Below, piece after piece: positions 18,113 through 27,319 of a stretch of DNA of 39,469 nucleotides. The notes below the pieces were generated by a model. It did no database searches. It saw only the letters and a program-made list of their open reading frames with translations, and was not told where the DNA came from. Made by a program: the position numbers and the translations under genes. The stretch is from assembly GCA_029861625.1 (NCBI GenBank), contig JAOTZB010000005.1:1-39469 (forward strand). The letters are read 5' to 3'. Position 1 is the stretch's first letter. Each line of letters starts with the position of its first letter. This stretch comes from Acidimicrobiia bacterium. Lineage in GTDB: Bacteria > Actinomycetota > Acidimicrobiia > Acidimicrobiales > JAHEJN01.

Positions 18113-19177
18113 ATGGATCCGACGACTACGAGACTGACCCAGTACAGCCACGGCGCTGGTTGAGCCTGCAAGCTCGGCCCGAGCGACCTGGCGCAGGTCC
18201 TGCGTCACGAACACAACCAACCGCGCCCTCCGGACCTGCTGGTGGGCACCGAGACCGGCGACGATGCGGCCGTCTGGCGCCGGCCCGACGGACGCGCGCT
18301 GGTTTCCACCGCCGACTTCTTCACGCCGATCGTCGACGACGCCTTCACGTGGGGTCGGATCGCCGCAGCGAATGCGGCGAGCGACGTCTACGCGATGGGC
18401 GGCACACCGTTGTTCGCTCTCAACCTGGTCGCCTGGCCTCGCGATGTCATCCCGCTCGAGCTGTTGGCCGAGGTGATGGACGGCGGACGAGCGACCGCTC
18501 ACGAGGGCGGCTGGGCAATCGTGGGTGGCCACACCGTCGACGGGCCCGAGCCGATGTACGGGCAGGCCGTCACAGGCGAGGTCGATCCCGACCGCATCCT
18601 CACGAACGCCCAAGGTCGGGCGGGCGACGTGCTGATCCTCACGAAGCCCCTCGGCACCGGGCTCGTCGCGACCGCCGTGAAGCGACTCGAACCCGACGCG
18701 GTTGCCCCCGGGGGTCGCATCGCGGCGGTCACCGCAGCCGCCATCGACGCCATGACCCGCCTGAACGGCGACGCCGCAGCCGTCGCGCTCGACGCCGGCG
18801 CCACCGGCTGTACCGACATCACCGGTTTCGGCCTGCTCGGGCACCTGGGGAAGCTCGCGTCGGCGAGCCGTGTCGGCGCGATCATCGAGTTCGACGCGGT
18901 GCCGCTGCTCGACGGCGTCGCGTCACTCTTCGACGACGGCTTCATCGCCGGCGGCACGACCCGGAACCTCGAGTACGCGCGACCGTTCACCTCGGGCGAT
19001 GCCGACGAAAGAACGCTCACCCTGCTGGCCGATGCCCAGACCTCCGGTGGGCTGCTCTTCGGCTGTGCCCCCGCCCGGGTATCGGACGCCCTCGCCCGGC
19101 TGGCCGACTCAGGACACCGCGCGGCCGCGATCGGCCGACTCACCGCCGACAACGTCGGGCAGATCCTGATTCGGTGA
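18113..19177 (+). CDS. selD: Selenide, water dikinase with predicted selenocysteine at codon 17 (in-frame TGA 18161-18163)
   Basis: Reading through TGA: [55 protein letters not shown]... Colinear with E. coli SelD [20 protein letters not shown] (Cys17 and Lys20). The ORF-track start at 18242 is in the same frame but lacks the catalytic motif. Confidence 0.95.
18172..18199 (+). promoter_or_regulatory. Candidate bacterial SECIS element (two abutting hairpins)
   Basis: GCTCG-GCC-CGAGC (18172-18184) followed immediately by GACCTG-GCG-CAGGTC (18185-18199). The second loop begins with G, 27 nt after the last base of the UGA. Confidence 0.6.
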
Positions 19178-19229
19178 TCGCAGCCCTCATGACCAGCGGA
19201 GACGGCCGTCGACTCCGCCGACGGCGCAG

Positions 19230-20339
19230 ATGAACGATCTCGTCGCGCTCGCGCTGCCGGCCGGCCCTGAGTTCATCGACGAGCTACGACGCTGCTGGGA
19301 CGACGGCGACGCCGTGCTCCCCGTGGATCTTCGCCTCCCGGCCCCGGCCCGGGAGCGGTTGATCTCGGCCTTGGCTCCGGCCAGGGTCGTCGAGCCCGGC
19401 GGCGTGCACGCCCCGCCAGGCGCAGTGCCGGTCGAACCGGGCGACGCGCTGGTGGTCGCGACCAGCGGGACGACCGGCGACCCGAGAGGAGTGGTGTTGA
19501 CCCACGACGCTGTCGCGGCCTCGGCTCGGGCCTCGTCGAGCCGCCTCGACGTCGACCCGGCCGACGACCGGTGGCTCGCTTGCCTGCCGCTGTCCCACGT
19601 CGGCGGCCTGTCGGTGGTGTGCCGGGCCATCGTCACCGGAACATCCGTCGAGGTGCACGACGGATTCGACCCGGATGCGGTGACGGACGCCGTTCGGCGA
19701 GGCGCCACGCTGACGTCGATGGTTCCGACCATGCTGGGTCGGGTGGCGACCGACGGATTCCGGCGCGTGTTGTTGGGAGGGTCGTCGATGCCACCGGGGC
19801 GGGCGGCGAACACCGTCGCCACCTACGGTCTCACCGAGACGGGCAGCGGCGTGGTCTACGAGCACGTTCCCCTCGATGGCGTCGAGGTCCGAGTCGTCGA
19901 CGGTCAGATCGGCGTGCGTGGGCCGATGCTGCTCCGCTGCTACCGCGACGGCATCGTCCCGACCGACGACGACGGCTGGCTCCCGACGGGCGACGGGGGC
20001 TCGTTCGTCGACGGCCGCCTCGAGGTGTTCGGGCGGATCGGCGACATGATCGTGAGCGGCGGCGAGAACGTCTGGCCGCTCCCGGTCGAGTCGATACTCG
20101 CCCGTCACGACGCGATCGCCGATGTCGCCGTGGTGGGTCGGTCCGACCCCGAGTGGGGCCAGGTCGTGACGGCCGTGGTCGTGGTCGCCGACGGGCGCGA
20201 GCTGCCGGCGATCGACGAGCTCCGCGAGCTCGTGCGCGCCGAGTTGCCGGCCTACTGCGCGCCCAGGCGGCTGGAGGCCGTCGCCGCACTCCCGCGGACC
20301 GCGCTCGGCAAGATCAGGCGATCGGCAGTGACGACGTGA
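19230..20339 (+). CDS. menE: o-Succinylbenzoate-CoA ligase
   Basis: AMP-binding motif VVATSGTTGDPRGVVLTH, YGLTETGSG, DDGWLPTGDGG, PRTALGKIRR; in a men cluster. Confidence 0.9.
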   Translation: MNDLVALALPAGPEFIDELRRCWDDGDAVLPVDLRLPAPARERLISALAPARVVEPGGVHAPPGAVPVEPGDALVVATSGTTGDPRGVVLTHDAVAASARASSSRLDVDPADDRWLACLPLSHVGGLSVVCRAIVTGTSVEVHDGFDPDAVTDAVRRGATLTSMVPTMLGRVATDGFRRVLLGGSSMPPGRAANTVATYGLTETGSGVVYEHVPLDGVEVRVVDGQIGVRGPMLLRCYRDGIVPTDDDGWLPTGDGGSFVDGRLEVFGRIGDMIVSGGENVWPLPVESILARHDAIADVAVVGRSDPEWGQVVTAVVVVADGRELPAIDELRELVRAELPAYCAPRRLEAVAALPRTALGKIRRSAVTT

Positions 20340-21379
20340 TCCCGTTCTCGGAGGTTCGGCTCCTGTCGCTGCCCGTGAGCGAGCACCTCGGCGCCGCCCA
20401 CGGTGCGACTGCGGGGCCGGCCCGCGAGCTCGTCGTGGTCGCGCTCGACGACGGCGACGCAGTCGGCTGGGGCGAGTGCAGCGCCCTCACCACACCGGGA
20501 TATTCGCACGAGCACGCCCGCGCCGGCTACGAGCTGTTGACCGCCGGTGTCCCGATCGACCGCGAGTCGTACCCCATGGCGGCCGCGGCCGTCGAGATGG
20601 CCGAACTCGACCTCCTGTTGCGGCGGGCCGATCAGTCACTCGCCGAGCACTTCGGCGTGGAGGTCGAGTCGGTTCCCGCCGGCGCCACGCTGGGCATCGG
20701 CCCCGAGTCCACGACGGTGGAGCGGGCCAGGGCGATGGCCGGCGCCGGGTATCGCCGCGTCAAGCTCAAGATCGATCCTGCGCACGCCTCCTCGATCGTT
20801 GCTGCGGTCCGCGCCGCCGTGCCCGACGTCGAGATCCACGTCGACGCCAACGGATCGTTCGCGCCGACCGAGGTATCGGAGCTCTACACGCTCGACAAGC
20901 TCGGCGTCACGGTGATCGAACAGCCCTTTCCCGCCGACGACACCATCGCGACCGCGACGCTCGTGTCGTCGGTCGAGGCGACGGTCGTGGCCGATGAGGC
21001 GGTCGGGTCCGTCGCCGACGCCGAACGCCTCCTCGCTGAAGGCGCTCTCGGTGGCGTGTCGATCAAGCCGGCCCGGGTCGGCGGACTCGCGGCGGCACTG
21101 CAACTGCTCGACTGGTGTGTCGAGCACGGCGTCGACGCGCTCGCCGGCGGGATGCTCGAGAGTGGGCTCGGGCGCCATGCGCTGGCCGCGTTCGCCGGCC
21201 TGCCCGGCTTCACGATCGCAGGCGACATCTCACCGTCGAGCCGATGGTTCGCCGCCGACCCCTGGCCCGACATCACCATGATCGATGGCCGGGTGCTCGT
21301 CCCGCGAGCCGCTGGAGTCGCTCCGGCGCCCGATCCCGAGATGCTCGATCGGCTCACGATCGCCGTGACGACGCGCTGA
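20336..21379 (+). CDS. menC: o-Succinylbenzoate synthase (enolase superfamily)
   Basis: GTG start overlapping the menE stop (GTGA); VIPFSEVRLLSLPV...YRRVKLKIDP...VHVDANGSF-type motif (EIHVDANGSFA)...VVADEAVGS...GGMLESGLGRHALAAFAGLPGFT. Confidence 0.92.
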   Translation: MIPFSEVRLLSLPVSEHLGAAHGATAGPARELVVVALDDGDAVGWGECSALTTPGYSHEHARAGYELLTAGVPIDRESYPMAAAAVEMAELDLLLRRADQSLAEHFGVEVESVPAGATLGIGPESTTVERARAMAGAGYRRVKLKIDPAHASSIVAAVRAAVPDVEIHVDANGSFAPTEVSELYTLDKLGVTVIEQPFPADDTIATATLVSSVEATVVADEAVGSVADAERLLAEGALGGVSIKPARVGGLAAALQLLDWCVEHGVDALAGGMLESGLGRHALAAFAGLPGFTIAGDISPSSRWFAADPWPDITMIDGRVLVPRAAGVAPAPDPEMLDRLTIAVTTR

Positions 21380-22133
21380 CGGCCGCGACGAACTCCGTCA
21401 CCCGTGTGGCGGTTTCGTCGGGTTGCTCGAGATGCACGCTGTGACCGGCATCGGCGATCACGGCGACCGTCGCGGCCGGTAGTGCCGTCCCGAGACGGCG
21501 AGCGAGCGCCGTGAACTTCGGGTCGTCGGCGCCGGCGCAGACGAGTGCGGGGGCCCCGAGCCCGCCGAGCCGACTCCACAGGGGCTCCTGGGTACCCGTT
21601 CCGCACGCCCGGAGGCTCGCCGCCAGGCCCTCGGGACGATTGGCCAGACGCTCGGCGCGACAGGCAGCAGTCGCGTCGAGGGTCGAGAACAGCGGCGACG
21701 CGAGCCAGCGATCGATGAAGACCGGGAGACCGTCGGCGAGCAGGCTGTCGGAGAGCGCGGCGTCGGCGATTCGGCGGTGCTCGCGCGCATGGGGGTCGTC
21801 GATCCCGGCGGTCGCGCCGATGAGCACCATCGCCTGCACCGCCGCCGGCGCCGCCAGTGCGGCGTGCAGCGTCACCCGCCCACCCATCGAGTAGCCGATG
21901 TAGATCGCGTCTCCGCCGACCTCGACCAGCAGTCGAGCCGACTCGACCAGGTCGGCGTCCTCGTGCCCCGATTCACCGTGACCCGGCGCGTCGACCAGCA
22001 CTACCTCGAACCGCTCGGCCAACAACTCGGCGAAACGCCCCCAACAGCGCCTGTTCTGGGTGAAGCCGTGGCTCAGCACGAGGCGCCGGCCGGCGCCGAT
22101 GGTCTCGATCGACAGTGTCACGGGCACCAGCAT
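21354..22133 (-). CDS. menH: Alpha/beta hydrolase, MenH-like
   Basis: LVLSHGFTQNRRCWGRFAELLAERFEVVLVDAPGHGES...IYIGYSMGGRVTLHAAL...ADAGHSVHLEQP; men cluster context. Confidence 0.82.
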   Translation of the reverse strand: MLVPVTLSIETIGAGRRLVLSHGFTQNRRCWGRFAELLAERFEVVLVDAPGHGESGHEDADLVESARLLVEVGGDAIYIGYSMGGRVTLHAALAAPAAVQAMVLIGATAGIDDPHAREHRRIADAALSDSLLADGLPVFIDRWLASPLFSTLDATAACRAERLANRPEGLAASLRACGTGTQEPLWSRLGGLGAPALVCAGADDPKFTALARRLGTALPAATVAVIADAGHSVHLEQPDETATRVTEFVAAVSASSRRS

Positions 22134-22185
22134 GCACCCTCACCGGCATGCCGGTTGGCGATCGGGTGTGGTTGGCTTGTGATCC

Positions 22186-23841
22186 GTGACCGTCACCGCC
22201 ACCTGTTGTGCCACCGTCGTCGACGAGTGGACCAGAGCCGGCCTCACCGATGCGTTCATCGCTCCGGGGTCACGGTCCACTCCCATGGTGTTGGCGCTCG
22301 CCGACAATGCCGCCGTTCGACTCCACGTGTTCCACGACGAGCGCGCCGCGTCGTTCGCTGCCCTCGGCCACGGCCGCGCCACCGGTCGACCCGCTGTGGT
22401 GCTGTGCACATCAGGGACGGCAGCCGCACACTTCCATGCCGCGGTGATCGAGGCCGATCTGTCCGCAGTGCCGCTCATCGTGTGCACAGCCGATCGCCCG
22501 GTCGAACGCTGGGACATCGGCGCCGCCCAGACGATCGACCAGACCCACCTCTACGGTCGATCGGTGCGGTGGTTCGTCGAACCGGGAATCCCCGACGCGG
22601 CCACGGCGTCCACGTGGCGCTCGATGGGCTCGCGAATCATCGTTGAGGCGTCGGGCTGGTCGGGACGGGCCGGACCAGTCCACTGCAACCTCTCCTTCGG
22701 TGAGCCCCTCCTCGGCATCGCCGACGAGCTGCCACCAGGTCGGCCGGTCGGCGCGCCGTGGCATGCCGTCCAGTCCACCGTCGCGGCCCCCGATGTCGGC
22801 GCCCTCGCGGCCAGGGTGTCAGGACGCGCCGGGATCATCATCGCGGGTCGGGGCGACTCGGACCCAGAGCACGTGCTGGCGCTCGGCGAGCAGCTGGGCT
22901 GGCCGGTCCTCGCCGATCATCGTTCGGGGTGTCGAGTCCCGGGGCGGGCAATTGCCCATGCCGACCCCCTCCTGCGGTCGAGGTCGTTCGCGGACTCGCA
23001 GCGACCCGAGGTCGTGCTCTCGTTCGGCGAACCCCACGCCAGCAAAGTCGTCTCGCAATGGCTCGCGGCCGGCCGGGCCGAGGTGATCGCGGCGGTCCCG
23101 TCCGGCCGTTGGATAGACCCCGAGCGATTGGCGACCACGGTGGTGGGCGAGGCCGGGTTCGCCGGCGCGATGCTCGACGCGGTCGGGCCGCGAGCACGCG
23201 CCGATGTCCTCGACACCTGGCGGGAAGCCGATCTGGCCGCGTCTCGGGCGATCGGCTCGGTGATCGCTGCCGAACCCGCGCCGACCGAGCCCGGCGTGGC
23301 GATCGCGGCCGTCGCCGCGGTGCCCACCGACGGATCGCTCGTCGTCGCGTCGTCGATGCCGGTACGCGATGTCGAATGGTTCGGCCCCCATCGCGGCGAC
23401 ATCACCGTCCACGCCAATCGGGGCGCGAATGGCATCGACGGCGTGGTGTCGACCGCGATAGGCGTGGCCTTGACCGGCCGGCCGACCATCTGCCTGCTCG
23501 GCGACCTCGCCTTCCTCCACGACAGCGCGGCGCTCACCGCGCTCGGTCGTCGACCAGTGGACCTGAGCATCGTCGTGATCGACAACGACGGAGGCGGGAT
23601 CTTCTCGTTCCTCCCGCAGGCAGAGCGACTCGCCGCCGAGCGCTTCGAATCGTTGTTCGGGACCCCGCACGGCACCGACATCTCCGCCGTCGGGCGCGCC
23701 CACGGGCTGGCGAGCACCGACTTCGATCCGGACGTCCTGGCCCCGGACGGCGTGCGACTCCTCGTGGCTCGCACCGACCGCCGGCGCAACGTCGAGGTGC
23801 ACGACCGCCTGTTCGCTGCAGTTTCGTCCGCCATCCGTTGA
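22186..23841 (+). CDS. menD: 2-succinyl-5-enolpyruvyl-6-hydroxy-3-cyclohexene-1-carboxylate synthase
   Basis: GTG start; FIAPGSRSTPMVLAL, RPAVVLCTSGTAAAHFHAAVIEA, TADRPVERWDIGAAQTIDQTHLYG; ThDP-binding region VIDNDGGGIFSFLPQ. Confidence 0.96.
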   Translation: MTVTATCCATVVDEWTRAGLTDAFIAPGSRSTPMVLALADNAAVRLHVFHDERAASFAALGHGRATGRPAVVLCTSGTAAAHFHAAVIEADLSAVPLIVCTADRPVERWDIGAAQTIDQTHLYGRSVRWFVEPGIPDAATASTWRSMGSRIIVEASGWSGRAGPVHCNLSFGEPLLGIADELPPGRPVGAPWHAVQSTVAAPDVGALAARVSGRAGIIIAGRGDSDPEHVLALGEQLGWPVLADHRSGCRVPGRAIAHADPLLRSRSFADSQRPEVVLSFGEPHASKVVSQWLAAGRAEVIAAVPSGRWIDPERLATTVVGEAGFAGAMLDAVGPRARADVLDTWREADLAASRAIGSVIAAEPAPTEPGVAIAAVAAVPTDGSLVVASSMPVRDVEWFGPHRGDITVHANRGANGIDGVVSTAIGVALTGRPTICLLGDLAFLHDSAALTALGRRPVDLSIVVIDNDGGGIFSFLPQAERLAAERFESLFGTPHGTDISAVGRAHGLASTDFDPDVLAPDGVRLLVARTDRRRNVEVHDRLFAAVSSAIR

Positions 23842-23862
23842 CCGACGCCCTACCCTGCCGCC

Positions 23863-24798
23863 ATGGACTCACCGAGCGTGTCGGAGATCTTCGATCCGGC
23901 GGCGTGGCACGCCGTCGGCGACTTCGACTTCACCGACATCACCTACCACCGCGCCAACGACATCGGTGCCGTGCGAATCGCCTTCGACCGACCCGAGGTC
24001 AGGAACGCCTTCCGACCCCATACCGTCGACGAGCTCTACGTGGCTCTCGACCATGCCCGCCAGAGCCCCGATATCGGATGTGTGCTGCTCACGGGCAACG
24101 GGCCGTCACCGAGCGACGGAGGTTGGGCGTTCTGTTCCGGCGGCGACCAGCGCATCCGGGGCACAGATGGTTACAGGTACACATTGGCCGACGACGACAA
24201 CGCGGCCGGCGGCAAGACGGCAGCGTCGATCGACCCGGCCCGCAGCGGCCGACTCCACATCCTCGAGTGCCAGCGCATCATCCGCATGATGCCGAAGGTC
24301 GTCGTCTGCGTGGTCCCGGGCTGGGCAGCCGGCGGCGGGCACAGCCTGCACGTCGTGTCGGATCTCACGATCGCCAGCCGCCAACACGCCCGCTTCAAGC
24401 AGACCGACACCGACGTTGCCAGCTTCGACGGTGGGTTCGGGTCGGCGTATCTGGCCCGACAGGTCGGCCAGAAGTTCGCACGGGAGATCTTCTTCCTCGG
24501 GCGGACCTACACCGCCGACCAGGCCCACGCCCAGGGCGCGGTGAACGCCGTCGTCGATCACGCCGACCTCGAGGCCGAGGCGCTGCAATGGGCGCGTGAG
24601 ATCTGCTCGAAGAGCCCGACGGCCCAACGCATGGCGAAGTTCGCGATGAACCTCGTCGACGACGGTCTGGTGGGTCAGCAGGTGTTCGCGGGCGAGGCCA
24701 CCCGGCTCGCGTACGGCACCGACGAGGCCAAGGAGGGTCGAGATGCGTTCCTCGAGAAGCGAGCCCCAGACTGGTCCGGCTTCCCGTACCACTACTGA
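23863..24798 (+). CDS. menB: 1,4-dihydroxy-2-naphthoyl-CoA synthase
   Basis: FDRPEVRNAFRPHTVDELYVALDHARQSPDIGCVLLTGNGPSPSDGGWAFCSGGDQRIRG...FDGGFGSAYLARQVGQKFAREIFFLGRTY. Confidence 0.96.
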   Translation: MDSPSVSEIFDPAAWHAVGDFDFTDITYHRANDIGAVRIAFDRPEVRNAFRPHTVDELYVALDHARQSPDIGCVLLTGNGPSPSDGGWAFCSGGDQRIRGTDGYRYTLADDDNAAGGKTAASIDPARSGRLHILECQRIIRMMPKVVVCVVPGWAAGGGHSLHVVSDLTIASRQHARFKQTDTDVASFDGGFGSAYLARQVGQKFAREIFFLGRTYTADQAHAQGAVNAVVDHADLEAEALQWAREICSKSPTAQRMAKFAMNLVDDGLVGQQVFAGEATRLAYGTDEAKEGRDAFLEKRAPDWSGFPYHY

Positions 24799-24895
24799 CT
24801 CGCCGGCTCCGGGGCCCGAGCGGCCCGTCGCAGCAGGCGACGAGAGCGGGCACCGCAAACGGCCGTCGACCTATCCGCCGAAGTCCTGAGTCGGG

Positions 24896-26125
24896 TCAGA
24901 CGTCGACGAGTGCACCGAGGATCGCCTCGAACTTGCTCCGGGTCTCGGCCAGCTCGGATCGAGGATCGCTGTCAGCGACGACGCCGACGCCGGCGAAGCA
25001 GCTCGCCGTGCGGCCGTCGATCCGGGCCGATCTGATAGCGACCGCGAACGCGCCGTTTCCGTCGGCGTCGATCCACCCGGTCGGACCGGCATAACAGCCC
25101 CGGTCCGCTGACTCGATCTCGCCGATGAGATCGAGGGCAGTCGCCTGCGGGTCGCCCCCGACCGCGGGGGTGGGGTGCAGTGCGGCGACGAGGTCGAGGA
25201 TCGACGTCGGAGGCGAGGACAGGCGTCCTTCGACCCTGGTTCCGAGATGATGGACGTTCGCCAGCGAGACGATGGTGGGCCGGGGCTCGGCGTCGACGTA
25301 GGAGCAGAAGGGCAGGAGGTTGTCGAGCAGCCAGTCGATGGTGATCTGATGCTCGCTGCGATCCTTGGTCGACGCGAGCAGCCCAGCGGCGAGCGCCTGG
25401 TCGGCGGCGGGGTCGGAGGAACGGGGCGCGGTGCCGGCGAGAGGGTGGGCGCCGACCACATCGCCGGAGCGGGCCACGAGCAGCTCCGGCGAGGCACCGA
25501 CGAAGCCGGCGAGTGAGAACACGATCGCCGCCGGGAACCGTTCGACCAGCCGATCGACGACGCGGGCGGGATCGAACGGCCGGTCGGCACTGACCCGCAG
25601 CTCGCGGGCCAACACCGCCTTGACCAGCTCACCCGCACGGATGCGGTCTCGGACGGTTCCGATGATCACGTCACGCCAGACGGCAGGATCGATCACGCTG
25701 TCGATCGTGATCGACGACGGCTCGCCGCCGTCCGGCACCGGTCGATCGATCACCGCACGGAGCCGCTCGACGGCATCGTCGACTGCCAGCGAGCCGTCGT
25801 CGACGATCGTGAGCCAACGTCGACCATCCGGTCCGCGACCGAGCAGCAGCTCGGGAACCACCAGCTCACCGGGCGCGTTCGGCGTGAACGGCAGCGATGC
25901 GAACGCAACCGCTCCCGAGCCCGGAACGTCGAGCTCGTCGGGCCCGTCGACGGCCGCCAACGCCGCCTGTGCCACCGCACCACCGGCCGGTCGGTCGAGG
26001 GGGATTCGCAGCGACTCGCCCACCCCGGCCAGTGCCAGACCGGGCCGGGCCCACAAGGTGCCCGAGCGAGCACCGAGCACGACCGGATCGAGGTCGGCAT
26101 CGAGACGAACGGTCCGTGCTTTCAC
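24896..26125 (-). CDS. menF: Isochorismate synthase
   Basis: LVKAVLARELRVSADRPFDP...HPLAGTAPRSSDPAAD...LLDNLLPFCSYVDAEPRPTIVSLANVHHLGTRVEG...LHPTPAVGGDPQATALDLI...DRGCYAGPTGWIDADGNGAFAVAIRSA. GTG at 26125 preferred. Confidence 0.93.
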   Translation of the reverse strand: MKARTVRLDADLDPVVLGARSGTLWARPGLALAGVGESLRIPLDRPAGGAVAQAALAAVDGPDELDVPGSGAVAFASLPFTPNAPGELVVPELLLGRGPDGRRWLTIVDDGSLAVDDAVERLRAVIDRPVPDGGEPSSITIDSVIDPAVWRDVIIGTVRDRIRAGELVKAVLARELRVSADRPFDPARVVDRLVERFPAAIVFSLAGFVGASPELLVARSGDVVGAHPLAGTAPRSSDPAADQALAAGLLASTKDRSEHQITIDWLLDNLLPFCSYVDAEPRPTIVSLANVHHLGTRVEGRLSSPPTSILDLVAALHPTPAVGGDPQATALDLIGEIESADRGCYAGPTGWIDADGNGAFAVAIRSARIDGRTASCFAGVGVVADSDPRSELAETRSKFEAILGALVDV

Positions 26126-26157
26126 GCGATCAGCGTACGCCCGCCACACTGGGGGGC

Positions 26158-26595
26158 GTGGATCGCATCGCCTCGACAATCACCTCGGCGACGACGGGCG
26201 ACCTGTTCGCCGTCGTGGCCGATCTCGCCACCTACCCCGACTGGCTCGACCTCGTGCGCCGCGTCGATCCGACCGATCCCGCTGACGACGCCCGACCGGC
26301 GTGGTTCGTCACCCTTCGTGCCCAGGTGGGCCCGCTCGCCCGTTCGAAGCGGCTGCGGATGGTGCGCACGACCTATGTGCCCGACCGCGAGGTCCGGTTC
26401 GAGCGCAGCGAGATCGACGGGAAGCGCCACTCGTCGTGGACGCTCGATGCACACGTGGTCGAGGCCGCCGCCGGTAGCGAGGTCACCATGCGCCTCCGGT
26501 ACGACGGGTCGTTCTGGTCAGGCATCCTCGAGGCCATCCTCGGTTCGCAGATCGATACCGCCATTCCGAAGCTGCGCGCCCACGTCGAGGCGTGA
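26158..26595 (+). CDS. SRPBCC / polyketide cyclase-like protein
   Basis: GTG start; VDRIASTITSATTGDLFAVVADLATYPDWLDLVRRVDP...TMRLRYDGSFWSGILEAILGSQIDTAIPKL. Confidence 0.85.
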   Translation: MDRIASTITSATTGDLFAVVADLATYPDWLDLVRRVDPTDPADDARPAWFVTLRAQVGPLARSKRLRMVRTTYVPDREVRFERSEIDGKRHSSWTLDAHVVEAAAGSEVTMRLRYDGSFWSGILEAILGSQIDTAIPKLRAHVEA

Positions 26596-26622
26596 TCAGC
26601 CGGCGCGGCCGCCTCACGCCTC
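26587..26622. terminator. Inverted repeat spanning both stop codons of convergent genes, possible bidirectional terminator
   Basis: GAGGCGTGA(26587-26595)...TCACGCCTC(26614-26622): perfect 9-bp arms, 18-nt GC-rich loop. Confidence 0.6.
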
Positions 26623-27273
26623 GGTCTGGGCCGGCAGCCCCGCCAGATGCGCGTGGTCGTTGTAGCGCACGAGTCGCCATCGGCCCGGGCCGTCGTCGCC
26701 GATCTCGCGGGTGAACTCGGTGACCGACGTGTTGAGGGTCCAGAGGTCGAACGAACCGATGCGGGGGAGGCCGAGCAAGAGCCGGAAGACCACGTCGATG
26801 ACGCCGCCGTGGCAGCTCACGAGGATTGACTCGCCTTCGTTGGCACCGATCACCCGGTAGATCGCCTCGCCGACGCGGTGATGGAACCCGGCGAAACTCT
26901 CGGCACCCGGAGCCATGGGCGTGAACGGGGCGCGCCGATGGTCGACCCGGCCGAAGCGATCGGCGAAGTCGGCGAAGCGGGTCCCGTCGGCGTCGCCCGG
27001 GCGCTGCTCCTCGAGGTCGGCATCGATGTTGGGCTCGAGACCTCCGAGTGCCGTGGCCAGGATCTCCGCGGTCTCGCGCGCCCGGGGCAGCTGGCTCGAC
27101 CACAGGGCGTCGACCGCGTGCACACCGTCGGCGTCGAATCGGCGAGCGAGAGCAGCGGCCTGTCGACGGCCGAGGTCGGAGAGGCCCGTGCAATGGAGCT
27201 CTCCCGCGAGGATTCCCTGCACGGTTGCGTTGGACTCGCCGTGCCGGACGAGCAACAGCCGGGTCGTGGTCAT
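26614..27273 (-). CDS. Histidine phosphatase family protein
   Basis: MTTTRLLLVRHGESNATVQG...SSQLPRARETAEILA...ILVSCHGGVIDVVFRLLLG. Confidence 0.92.
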   Translation of the reverse strand: MTTTRLLLVRHGESNATVQGILAGELHCTGLSDLGRRQAAALARRFDADGVHAVDALWSSQLPRARETAEILATALGGLEPNIDADLEEQRPGDADGTRFADFADRFGRVDHRRAPFTPMAPGAESFAGFHHRVGEAIYRVIGANEGESILVSCHGGVIDVVFRLLLGLPRIGSFDLWTLNTSVTEFTREIGDDGPGRWRLVRYNDHAHLAGLPAQTEA

Positions 27274-27319
27274 ACCCGAAGGCAAGTCAGCTCGGCCGCC
27301 TGACGCAAGTTCGGTGGTG

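Noticed and set aside
16556-18844. 762-aa minus-strand ORF antisense to DUF3048 and selD
   Set aside because: Its frame mirrors the real + strand genes with clear signal peptide and family motifs; composition is typical of antisense shadows in high-GC DNA and no domain is recognisable.
18242-19177. 311-aa selD start in the ORF track
   Set aside because: Lacks the catalytic GAG(C/U)xCK motif; the frame extends upstream through the TGA to ATG 18113.
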